Source: Atopobiaceae bacterium
GTDB taxonomy: Bacteria > Actinomycetota > Coriobacteriia > Coriobacteriales > Atopobiaceae
Assembly: GCA_017545665.1 (NCBI GenBank)
Contig: JAFWKQ010000062.1
Coordinates: forward strand, 1 to 64,000
Reading direction: 5' to 3'
Length of the DNA: 64,000 bases
A model generated the notes under the pieces. The model saw nothing but the letters and a program-made list of their open reading frames with translations, searched no databases and was not told the DNA's origin. A program made the position numbers and the translations under genes. Shown here piece by piece: positions 7,929-14,877 of the stretch (positions are counted from its first letter, which is position 1; each line of letters opens with the position of its first letter).

Positions 7929-8237
7929 GTGAACATGGGCGTGTGGTTCGACTGCCCGCTTCACGTGCCCGACCACAGGCGAGTGCTCGCCCAGTGTCCC
8001 TACGACGGAGGCGAGGCGCGATCCACCGACGGAAGCGGCAGGAGCCGTGCTCAGGCGCGGGAGGAGAAGTGGCGTTGCCTCGAGGAAGCCTTCGAGGCCG
8101 TCTCCATGGGCGAGGACACCGTTCGCATCGACGACCTCGCGGAGTACTTCGGGGTAAGTCCCAAGACCGTGAAGCGACGCATAGACGAGTCGCGCCACCT
8201 CGAACGCAGCGACGGCTACGTAAGGAGAAGGGCATGA
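7929..8237 (+). pseudogene. HTH-protein fragment, possibly from a mobile element
   Basis: Up to 102 codons are open, but only the last 58 or so look protein-like: EEKWRCLEEAFEAVSMGED...IDDLAEYFGVSPKTVKRRIDES, a helix-turn-helix near the C-terminus. Such tails occur on replication/ATPase proteins of integrative elements, but I do not recognise the family. The preceding 40 residues are low-quality and no ribosome site is seen at the ATG, so the upstream part is probably lost. The TGA overlaps the ATG of the next short frame. Confidence 0.35.
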
Positions 8238-8341
8238 GCAAAGACGGGAAAACCAGCCTGTCCGCCTGTCCAGACGATGGACAGGCGGGCGTGTCCTGCC
8301 ACATGGACAAACGGACAGCTACCTCGACTTGCGTTCGGTAA
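8234..8341 (+). CDS. Short unrecognised reading frame coupled to the HTH fragment
   Basis: A 35-codon frame (start MSKDGKTSL) whose ATG overlaps the preceding TGA and has AAGGAGAAGGGC upstream. It contains three Cys and no recognisable domain. It also covers a perfect 10-bp inverted repeat, CCGCCTGTCC-N7-GGACAGGCGG, at 8262-8288. It may be the start of a deleted downstream gene. Confidence 0.25.
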   Translation: MSKDGKTSLSACPDDGQAGVSCHMDKRTATSTCVR

Positions 8342-8527
8342 CGCTCATACGAGCCGCCGACATTACCGCGAATTGGATATTTGCTTCGGCGAACGAAATA
8401 TTGTCGTTTGGCTGGACATGTAAGCCTTACCTTGTGGCTCCTTCCGCTATGCTGTAAATAGATTGCAGGTATGCTGCGCACTATCGCCGTGACTCGTCTA
8501 TAGAAGCAAGGAGAAAAACGCGAACGT

Positions 8528-9745
8528 ATGACGTACTCAAGTACTGCCATAGTGGCGCTGCTTGTTCATTGTATCGTGAATTTCGATGCCTTGATCGGTC
8601 GGCAGTTCAGAAACGACACACCGGCAGGAAAGTCGTATCGTTGGCTCATCCTGAGCGATGTCGCATTTTACATCTTCGATGCTTTCTGGGGCGTGCTTTA
8701 TGACGCACAGATGATGGATGCGGTATATGCAGATACCGTTTTGTACTTTCTCGCAATGTCCGCCACACTCTTTCTGTGGACCCGGTATGTGATTAATTAT
8801 CTGCAGGATACAGGCTGGCTTATAGCAGCGCTTAAGCATGTGGGGACGCTTTATCTTGTCTTTGTCGCTGCTGTACTGATGCTTAACTTCTTCTTGCCGG
8901 TCATGTTCTGGTTCGATGAAGCCGTAGTATATCACTCGGCAGATTTGAGGTATGCCATATTGGCAGTGCAGGTCATTCTGTTCCTAGCTTCTGCTTGCTA
9001 CGCGCTGTTTACGGCAAGAGGTAAGCATCAGAGCGCGAAACGGCATCACTGGGCAATAGGTGTATATGGCATCACCATGGCGGTCACGATTATCATACAG
9101 GTTTTCAACCCGCCGCTGCCTCTGTATTCCATCGGGTGCCTGCTGGGGGCCTGCATCCTTCACACCTTCATTTTGGGAGACTTGATGGAGGAGCGCCGTC
9201 TAGAACTGGAGGAGATGGTGCGGAGGGAGGAAGAACACAAAAAGGAGCTCGGCTCCGCAAAGCAAATGGCGTTTCGCGATTCTCTTACGGGCGTAAAGAG
9301 CAAGCATGCATATATGGACTGGGAAGAGAGAATAAACGAGAGAATCAAGACGGGGGAGCAGGAGTCCTTCGCGGTTGTGGTCTGCGACATCAACGACTTG
9401 AAGAAAGTCAATGACCTGTATGGACACCACGAAGGGGACGCTTGCATAAAGAGTGCTTGCGAAAGGATTTGCGCCGTATACAGCCACAGTCCCGTGTTCC
9501 GGATTGGCGGTGATGAGTTTGTGGCCCTTCTGTCCGGACAGGACTTTATCCATCGATATGATTTGATGGAGCAAATCAGCACCATCCCGCGGGAGCAAAC
9601 GAAAGTCCAGGCGGGCGGAACCATTGCCGCGGGTATGGCCGAATACGATGAGGCCCAGCATTCTTGTCTTTTGAACGTCTTCGAAGAGGCTGACAGAGCC
9701 ATGTATAAGCAGAAGCAGTTCATGAAAGAGTCTCTTTTGCAGTAG
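8528..9745 (+). CDS. Seven-TM diguanylate cyclase (GGDEF)
   Basis: A 405-residue integral membrane protein. Seven hydrophobic segments (about 5-22, 37-60, 73-93, 102-125, 143-163, 172-192, 198-218) are followed by a charged coiled-coil linker (220-245) and a GGDEF domain starting FRDSLTGVKSKHAY. The substrate-binding pattern DINDLKKVNDLYGHHEGD and the intact GGDEF at about 326-330 predict an active cyclase. The 7-TM unit probably senses a membrane or extracellular signal. AAGGAG lies 13 nt before the ATG. Single gene with its own 190-bp upstream region and no visible c-di-GMP riboswitch. Confidence 0.87.
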   Translation: MTYSSTAIVALLVHCIVNFDALIGRQFRNDTPAGKSYRWLILSDVAFYIFDAFWGVLYDAQMMDAVYADTVLYFLAMSATLFLWTRYVINYLQDTGWLIAALKHVGTLYLVFVAAVLMLNFFLPVMFWFDEAVVYHSADLRYAILAVQVILFLASACYALFTARGKHQSAKRHHWAIGVYGITMAVTIIIQVFNPPLPLYSIGCLLGACILHTFILGDLMEERRLELEEMVRREEEHKKELGSAKQMAFRDSLTGVKSKHAYMDWEERINERIKTGEQESFAVVVCDINDLKKVNDLYGHHEGDACIKSACERICAVYSHSPVFRIGGDEFVALLSGQDFIHRYDLMEQISTIPREQTKVQAGGTIAAGMAEYDEAQHSCLLNVFEEADRAMYKQKQFMKESLLQ

Positions 9746-9862
9746 GTCTGCGGCTCCATATTCGCCCTGTGTGAAACGTCACGTATCCGCATCGTGTGAG
9801 ATGCCAAGGGCATGTTTGCGCCAGCTCGATGACAGGTAGTACAGGCGCAGAAGCACAACTTG

Positions 9863-9994
9863 CTACTTGTCAGGGTCTTCATGATACACCGCGACAAACA
9901 CGCCGACCTTCCGCCAGCGGAGGTCCGTGTCCCTCACGGGTGAGCCGTATCCGGGGAAGGCGGAGACGAGGTTGCAGAATCTATGCTCACTCAA
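9863..9994 (-). other. Possible fragment downstream of the AbrB-like gene
   Basis: A 43-codon frame that could start at TTG 9994, overlapping the end of the AbrB-like gene in the +1 frame (LSEHRFCNLVSAFPGYGSP...VFVAVYHEDPDK). It occupies the place where a MazF-type or PIN toxin would be expected, but I recognise no toxin motif. It may be a remnant or chance. Confidence 0.2.
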
Positions 9995-10268
9995 GACCGA
10001 GTCTCTCGCGAATGCCCGTGGATAGGGCGTGGGCGTCTTGGAGCCTGTCTACGCGAACGTCACGCATTGCGAGCTCTATACCGTCCCAGAACTCGCTCTC
10101 GGATGCGATCTCGTTTGGGAGGATGGGTTTAGCCGTGAGTATGGCGCGGGTGCCGTCGAAGCTCCAGTAGACACGGGACTCGGGTCCGATGCCAAGCTTC
10201 GCCCTGATCTCGCGGGGGACGGTTGTATGACCACCCTTGGTCATCTTGGTGCTCATCATGGTTGGCAT
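9987..10268 (-). CDS. AbrB/MazE-family DNA-binding antitoxin
   Basis: A 93-residue protein with an N-terminal SpoVT/AbrB swapped-hairpin domain: STKMTKGGHTTVPREIRAKLGIGPESRVYWSFDGTRAILTAKP (about 6-50), then an acidic and helical toxin-interacting-like tail (LPNEIASESEFWDGIELAMRDVRVDRLQDA). The ATG at 10268 has AGGAGG 6 nt upstream. In this family the gene normally precedes a MazF- or PIN-type toxin, but downstream there is only a 43-codon stretch with no toxin signature. Probably an orphan antitoxin or transition-state-type regulator. Confidence 0.75.
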   Translation of the reverse strand: MPTMMSTKMTKGGHTTVPREIRAKLGIGPESRVYWSFDGTRAILTAKPILPNEIASESEFWDGIELAMRDVRVDRLQDAHALSTGIRERLGLE

Positions 10269-10662
10269 GGAAAACCTCCTCGTGAAATCATTGAAATCAA
10301 TGATAGTACACACTCCTTCCGGAGGTGCTCGAAACCACTCGCACAGGGAAAAGCGGCCGATCGAGCTCGTCGCCAGCGCAGCGATACGAGGGGACAACGA
10401 GATGATGGAGGCGTTGATCGAGGGCCTTGTCTGGTGCAGGGCGCCAAGGCATTCGATGGCTGCAGCTACCTCAAGTAGCTATCTCTCTTGGGCTGGAAGA
10501 AGCGTAAGGCAAGCGCATTTGAAAGCCTGCCGAACCATCGTAGGCATGTGAAAAGTGACGATGATTCCTGCTAGGGCGAAGGGGAGTGAGCGCAATACAC
10601 ATATGCCAACTGTAGGCTTCCTGCATAATGGCAGGTAGATTTGGTAAGAAGGAGAACCGCTA
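10269..10662. other. Intergenic stretch without a supported gene
   Basis: Frames are open here on the plus strand (for example IELVASAAIRGDNEMMEALIEGL near 10365-10440) but none shows a start with a ribosome site or a recognisable family. Probably eroded coding DNA. Confidence 0.3.
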
Positions 10663-10709
10663 ATGCCTGGGAGTCAAGGGGTCGCCTTCGAAACCAGTCC
10701 AGCTCGACA
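10663..10709 (+). repeat. tRNA-like 3' end, copy 4 of 5 (shortened subtype, most decayed)
   Basis: AATGCCTGGGAGTCAAGG then GGTCGCCTTCGAAACCAGTCC; the acceptor end has mutated to AGCTCGACA. The 60 bp upstream are recognisably similar to those before copy 5 (GGTAGATT...GGTAAG/GGTGAG...CCGYTAATGCCTGGG). No terminator follows. From 10710 to 11009 no gene is supported. Confidence 0.45.
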
Positions 10710-11009
10710 TCTTTCGCCACGCTTTGTATTGGCGGGACGTAGACAGTCGGTAAATGGGAGAGTCCTTCGCTGGTAGTTCTCATACTATCTTCCGCAGCCT
10801 CTTGCCGAAGGGTTCAAGCAGGGCACGATGCCCACACTTCCCACCGTCTTTGTTAACGGATCTCATCACTCTGCGGAAAGCGGCACCATAGGGCATTTCG
10901 TTGTGGCAACGGGCCAAACGGTCGCCTTTGTACCCATTTTCCGTAATCAGAAATCACTCGATGTTGCACTTTGCGTGGCTTCGTTCTGTTGGTTAAGGCT
11001 CTTCGACCA

Positions 11010-11921
11010 TTATTTGTAAGTTGTCGGCTTGACCCATTGCCTACGTTCTGGGTCCCATTCGTCCGTGTCGGCCAACTCGTCGTCGAGCGCGGGGTTGATG
11101 CAATGCCTTGCGAGCGATTCTGCGGCATGCATGTCCCTGAGCTCGGACGGGAGGCTGGTTTTGCTTGCAAGCCTTTGGTAGGAGGAGGCGTAGGCGGTGC
11201 TCTCCCATGTGGTGGGAACAGCGAAACCGTTGGAGATGTTTAGTTCATGAAGAGCCACCTCCAGTCGAAGCCTCTCGCGCAGGTCGGACAGGGCGAAGCT
11301 TTCCCTTGTAAGGTATACGGCAATGTCAACAAGGTCCTTGATCCGCGACGACGGTCTCTCGTCGTGCACCTCCATGATGCCGGAAACCTTGTCTGCGACC
11401 GCACTGGCGACGGGGTAGACCAGATACGCGCATGTTGGGATTCCCTCTATGGCTAGCCTATCGGCTGGCGAGACCATGTCGGGCGTCCCGCATGGGATGC
11501 TGTCCGCCACGAGGTCGACGGATACCCTTGACATCGGACGTCCACCAAGCAGCGGCACGAAGGTAACCTTATTGCCGCTGCGGTACCCGTCGTCAAGGCG
11601 TAGCCTCTCAGTTCCCTCGAAGCGAAAGGTAACGAAGTCGCCGAGGTCCTTTGCGGCGAGTCTTTTGAGCTCTTCGACGGCCTCTTTGCTAGAGTACGCC
11701 TCGGTGGAGAGGTCGATGTCGCGCGTCGAACGCGCGTCGGGCACCCTCGCGAGCATCCCTAGGCCTCCCTTAAGCACGAAGCGTGGCTCTGGCTCGCTGA
11801 AGACGCGGCACAGCAGGCGGTGGAAGTAGAACCCGGCTATTGCCCTGTTCGTGTCCTGCGGCGAAGCCTTCGCCGCATCTCTCACCGCCATCTCGAGCGC
11901 AGCCGCCGTCTTGTACCTCAT
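11010..11921 (-). CDS. AbiEii-like nucleotidyltransferase toxin, copy B
   Basis: A 303-residue intact AbiEii-family toxin. KGGLGMLAR...STRDIDL (residues about 50-72) carries the nucleotidyltransferase GG and DxD; CAYLVYPVASAVADKVSGIMEVHDERPSSRIKDLVDIAVYL is the second conserved block. The ATG at 11921 (MRYKTAAALEM) is chosen because it lies 14 nt after the antitoxin stop and equals the start of copy A; the frame is open further upstream, inside the antitoxin gene. The toxin is predicted to be lethal without the AbiEi protein encoded just before it. Its deleted sister is at 3303-3507. Confidence 0.88.
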   Translation of the reverse strand: MRYKTAAALEMAVRDAAKASPQDTNRAIAGFYFHRLLCRVFSEPEPRFVLKGGLGMLARVPDARSTRDIDLSTEAYSSKEAVEELKRLAAKDLGDFVTFRFEGTERLRLDDGYRSGNKVTFVPLLGGRPMSRVSVDLVADSIPCGTPDMVSPADRLAIEGIPTCAYLVYPVASAVADKVSGIMEVHDERPSSRIKDLVDIAVYLTRESFALSDLRERLRLEVALHELNISNGFAVPTTWESTAYASSYQRLASKTSLPSELRDMHAAESLARHCINPALDDELADTDEWDPERRQWVKPTTYK

Positions 11922-11935
11922 GCAATCACTCCATA

Positions 11936-12589
11936 CTACTCGCTGCTGACGTCCGCATCTGCGAGGAGCATCTCGAGGGTTCCCGCGGGCGCGCCCCACC
12001 TGCCATGGCTCTCGCGGAAGAGCTCGATGAGCCTCACGACATCGAAGTCCCTAGGGCGCGCGAGGTTGCGCGCGGCGTCCGCGAGCGCGTCGGCGACGAG
12101 CGAGGGGTCCTCACCGTCGAGCACGAGGTCGAGTATGGTGCGCTCCGACCTCGTAACGGGGATGCCGAGGCGAAGCGTGACGTCGCGCTCGTCGACCCTG
12201 CGGACTGCCGCCGACATCTCCAGGAGTGTGGAGCGGATGGCGCGTGGCGCGTATATGCGGCAGGGATAGGGATAGAGGTCGCCGAACCCGAGGGCGCATG
12301 CGGCTGTGGCGCCGCCCACAACGACGCCGTCCCAGCTCGCTAGGCGCTCGTGGGTAAAGGCCGCCGGCTTGGTGAGCTTCCAGAGTGCCGCCGCAAGGTC
12401 GAGCTCGCCCGCGGGTGAGCTCGCCATCCTGTACGCTCCGCGCACGACGCGCTCGAGCGTGCCCGCGCGCGCGGCGTGCGAGAGGGCGTCGCGTGGCACG
12501 CCGAGCCTGGCCGCCTGCGCCACGGTGAACACTCCGCCCTCAGATCGGGCGAGCTCCGCTATCGTCGTTATGTGCATCGTTCTTGACAT
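11936..12589 (-). CDS. AbiEi-like antitoxin/regulator, copy B
   Basis: A 217-residue AbiEi-family protein, nearly the same as the antitoxin at 3504-4175 until the last 15 residues: IAELARSEGGVFTVAQAARLGVPRDALSHAARAGTLERVVRGAYR, then VVVGGATAACALGFGDLYPYPC and GIPVTRSERTILDLVLDGEDPSLVADAL. The start at 12589 lies 8 nt inside the operator 12597-12617. It forms a complete antitoxin-toxin operon with 11010-11921. The near identity of copies A and B means that this antitoxin could cross-neutralise either toxin (inference). Confidence 0.87.
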   Translation of the reverse strand: MSRTMHITTIAELARSEGGVFTVAQAARLGVPRDALSHAARAGTLERVVRGAYRMASSPAGELDLAAALWKLTKPAAFTHERLASWDGVVVGGATAACALGFGDLYPYPCRIYAPRAIRSTLLEMSAAVRRVDERDVTLRLGIPVTRSERTILDLVLDGEDPSLVADALADAARNLARPRDFDVVRLIELFRESHGRWGAPAGTLEMLLADADVSSE

Positions 12590-12596
12590 GGCAACA

Positions 12597-12617
12597 TTGT
12601 ATGAAAATATCCTACAA
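12597..12617. promoter_or_regulatory. Palindromic operator of AbiE copy B
   Basis: TTGTATGA-AAATA-TCCTACAA: the same inverted repeat as 4183-4203, with one mismatched base in one arm and one change in the spacer, at the identical distance from the antitoxin start. Confidence 0.6.
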
Positions 12618-12848
12618 AGTCAACCTAACGAATCGCTTTTGGATATGAGACGCGTGACTCTGCGCGAATTAAACCTCAAGGTGTTAGCGTTCACTTCGCC
12701 ATCCTTCTGCCCACTCCACTGCCGGTGGCGACCATTTTACTGACTCCAATAAAATGGTCCTTACCTGCTGTCTCACTGACTCCTGCCGTAGTCATGGCAC
12801 GGCGAATTGCCGAATCGCCGACGAGGAACTCGCCGGTGAGGAACGGGC

Positions 12849-13019
12849 GTGTATGGGGCGCAGACGGTGAACGGGCTCGCCAGGGACCTCACGCTACGTT
12901 ACGGTAGGGGCCACACGCGAAGGGCCCTCTACAAGTACCTGCAGTTCTATCGCGCCTACTCGGAGAACGAGAGGACCACGATCGCCCCCGTCTGCGCGCT
13001 GGGCGGGGCGACCTCGTAA
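12849..13019 (+). pseudogene. DUF1016 (YhcG-type) nuclease N-terminal fragment
   Basis: A 56-codon piece reading VYGAQTVNGLARDLTLRYGRGHTRRALYKYLQFYRAYSE. It matches the well-known DUF1016/YhcG_N pattern (YGxxxVxxLSxDLTxRYGRGFSRxNLxxMRxFYxxYP), found at the N-terminus of PDDEXK nucleases of defence loci. It begins after an in-frame TGA, ends after the FYRAYSENERTTIAPVCALGG segment and lacks the nuclease domain. A truncated relic, further evidence of defence-gene turnover in this island. Confidence 0.65.
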
Positions 13020-13520
13020 AGTCGCTTGACGTAACCAAGATTGCGGTAAGTGTGTGGTCGTGTGGCCCGGCACTCAATACACAGTTACACGTTTTGAGGG
13101 AGCAAATCGTAAAAGTACAGCTCAGGGACCATGAGCTTTGAGTTTTTTTTGTAATTGTGTGTCATAGATACGGTTATATAGCACACAACTACACATACAC
13201 ACAGTTTCAATTTACAAAACCCAAGGTAGATGACCTGCGGCAAAATACAGAAGTGTAAATGTGTGCTACACAGCCGCAGATGCTGATACACAGTTACAAG
13301 AATCCCGCGTCATGGGACGCTTTGCCGCGACACGTTAGTCTGCGACGCTGCGGAACGCATCGTTCGGCCATGCATAAATGCAACTGTGGCAAAAAAAGAT
13401 GGAAAGGTGTTACTTATTACGCATATAAAACCATATGGCAAATGGCATCGCATGTAGCTGGAGTCGGCTCATGAGGTGGCCCATGCAGCGGTTGCGTAAG
13501 ATACGTGAGAGGACGGTAAC
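13020..13520. other. 500-bp AT-rich intergenic region
   Basis: It contains a strongly AT-rich core (about 13100-13300) unlike its GC-rich surroundings, two near-copies of ACACAGTTACA(A/C)G (13079 and 13290) and several CACA/TGTG-rich words. No gene is supported. The base composition suggests imported DNA or a regulatory region for the peptide gene at 13521. Confidence 0.35.
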
Positions 13521-13814
13521 ATGAGGTTCGAGGATCTAACACCCGAGAAGATTGAGCAGGCAAAAGAGTGCAAGACCGCCGATGAGCGCATAGCGTTCGT
13601 AAAGGAGAACGGCATCGAACTCACCGGCGAGCAGCTCGACGCCCTCGCGGGAGGCTTAAAAAAGGTAGGTAAAAAGGAGTGCCTCATGAGCCCAACCGGG
13701 AAGCACGTTTGGGAGGACACGGGACGAACGCGTCCTGGCGAGGTATGGGGGAACGTCTGGCCGGACAAGGAGATACGTTGCATCCATTGTGGCAAACCGG
13801 ACTGGAGGGTGTAA
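13521..13814 (+). CDS. Nif11-like/double-glycine leader peptide precursor (RiPP-like)
   Basis: A 97-residue precursor. Residues 1-46 form an acidic helical leader (MRFEDLTPEKIEQAKECKTADERIAFVKENG, then ELTGEQLDALAGG) of the Nif11-like type, ending in a double-glycine cleavage site. The remaining about 51 residues are a basic, aromatic tail with three Cys (ECLMSPTGKHVW... and CIHCGKP), which could be a modified peptide or a small zinc-binding product. GAGAGGA is 8 nt before the ATG. No modification enzyme, peptidase-ABC transporter or immunity gene lies within the window, so maturation would be in trans or the gene is a leftover. Family assignment by pattern; product unknown. Confidence 0.6.
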   Translation: MRFEDLTPEKIEQAKECKTADERIAFVKENGIELTGEQLDALAGGLKKVGKKECLMSPTGKHVWEDTGRTRPGEVWGNVWPDKEIRCIHCGKPDWRV

Positions 13815-13935
13815 TCGGGTGCACCATGACTATGCCATGCACAGGGGCAGCTCATAGCGCTTAGTCGCACGGGCTTCAAAGTCGAGCGCGGGTAGCTCCC
13901 TGCCAATCCGGGCGAGTGAAGTCTTGGCAGTCCCT

Positions 13936-13987
13936 ATGTGGCCCTGCCAGCACACAGGTTGCAAGTTGTGTGCTGGCAGGGCCACAT
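13936..13987. repeat. Perfect 21-bp inverted repeat (hairpin)
   Basis: The arms 13936-13956 (ATGTGGCCCTGCCAGCACACA less its last base) and 13967-13987 are exact reverse complements around a 10-nt loop that itself contains TTGCAA. No T tract follows in either direction, so it is not a standard terminator. It lies between the peptide precursor and a broken surface-protein gene. Confidence 0.75.
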
Positions 13988-14094
13988 GTAGGACAAACAG
14001 CGTTTGCGATAAGATAAGTGGTTTGAACGCCACCACGAGGGATAGCTTTGCTCCGATATACCTAACCGTCCTGCCCGTAAGGTAAGGAGCCATC

Positions 14095-14517
14095 ATGCAC
14101 AAGCGAATGGCCGCCACGTTCTTGCTCGCGCTCGTCCTGCTACTGGTCCCCTCGGTCGCGCTGGCGGACGATGTCACGGCGTCTGATACGACATGAGGCA
14201 GCGATGGCGGTACGACCACCATGAATGTTGCGAGCGATGTAGAGCTCAGCAATCGCGTGGAGGTTAGGGGAACCGTCACGCTCAATCTCGGCGAGAAGAC
14301 CACCCTTGCTGCCACACAAGGCATCACTGTTAACAGCGGCAATACTCTTGTTATTGAGGGAACGGGCAAGCTGATAGCAATAGGTGGTGTCGACGCTACA
14401 TACATCAGACGTGGCCTATCCGGTATTGGGGGAAATTACGGATTTGGTACCGGTGCGATTACGATCAACGGTGGCGATATTACCGCGACGGGCGGTAGCG
14501 GAGATACTGATTTATGA
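14095..14517 (+). pseudogene. Secreted beta-helix surface-protein remnant with in-frame TGA
   Basis: Codons 1-33 form a signal peptide (MHKRMAATFLLALVLLLVPSVALADD). Codon 34 is TGA, and the same frame continues for 107 codons with VASDVELSNRVEVRGTVTLNLGEKTTLAA...GNTLVIEGTGKLIAIGG, typical of Coriobacterial beta-helix/carbohydrate-binding-like surface proteins. It then stops at 14517, far short of family length and without an anchor. GGTAAGGAG precedes the ATG. A dead gene with a nonsense mutation and 3' truncation is the simplest reading. Confidence 0.7.
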
Positions 14518-14615
14518 GTAGAAGGAGACTGTGTTTGTGCGGGATAGAAAGTGCTTGATGTTGGTGAGTGCTTCTGTATAACAGAAGGTAGATTGTATGA
14601 TTTGGTGAGCCGTTA

Positions 14616-14662
14616 ATGCCTGGGGGCAAGGGGTCGCCTTCGATTCCAGTCCACCCGACCAG
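14616..14662 (+). repeat. tRNA-like 3' end, copy 5 of 5 (shortened subtype)
   Basis: TTAATGCCTGGGGG-CAAGGGGTCGCC-TTCGATTCCAGTCCACCCGACCA: acceptor 3' strand and CCA are intact, the T stem has the same deletion as copies 3 and 4. It marks the right end of the toxin-antitoxin island. Confidence 0.55.
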
Positions 14663-14668
14663 CTTATT

Positions 14669-14693
14669 AAAGGGACTCAAGGGTCCCTTTTTT
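14669..14693 (+). terminator. Terminator after tRNA-like copy 5
   Basis: AAAGGGAC-TCAAGG-GTCCCTTT, a perfect 8-bp stem with a 6-nt loop running into six or more T. The same loop and a related stem follow copy 3. From 14694 to 14877 no gene is seen; a TATTAT box at 14833-14838 may serve the next gene. Confidence 0.8.
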
Positions 14694-14877
14694 ATATTGG
14701 CGGAGGTAAAGTAGGGGCCTGCTCGCACGCGCGTGTGTGAAGCGACGTGGATTAGGTCAAAGCCAGGCACGTTTCCCATTTGACTATAGGTGGCATTCGT
14801 TGACGTGATGTGGGTGTACATGCTAGTTTTGCTATTATTTGAGGCAACGGAATCATTGAGTTGATGAGGGGAATCGC

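Noticed and set aside
8250..8300. Terminator at the GGACAGGCGG inverted repeat
   Set aside because: No T tract and it lies within a short coupled reading frame; kept only as a hairpin note.
14194..14196. TGA recoding (selenocysteine or Trp)
   Set aside because: No selenocysteine insertion structure is evident after it, and other genes use TGA as a normal stop; a nonsense mutation is simpler.
1..14700. Prophage or complete integrative element
   Set aside because: No integrase, portal, capsid, relaxase or replication gene is seen; only small cargo genes and remnants.
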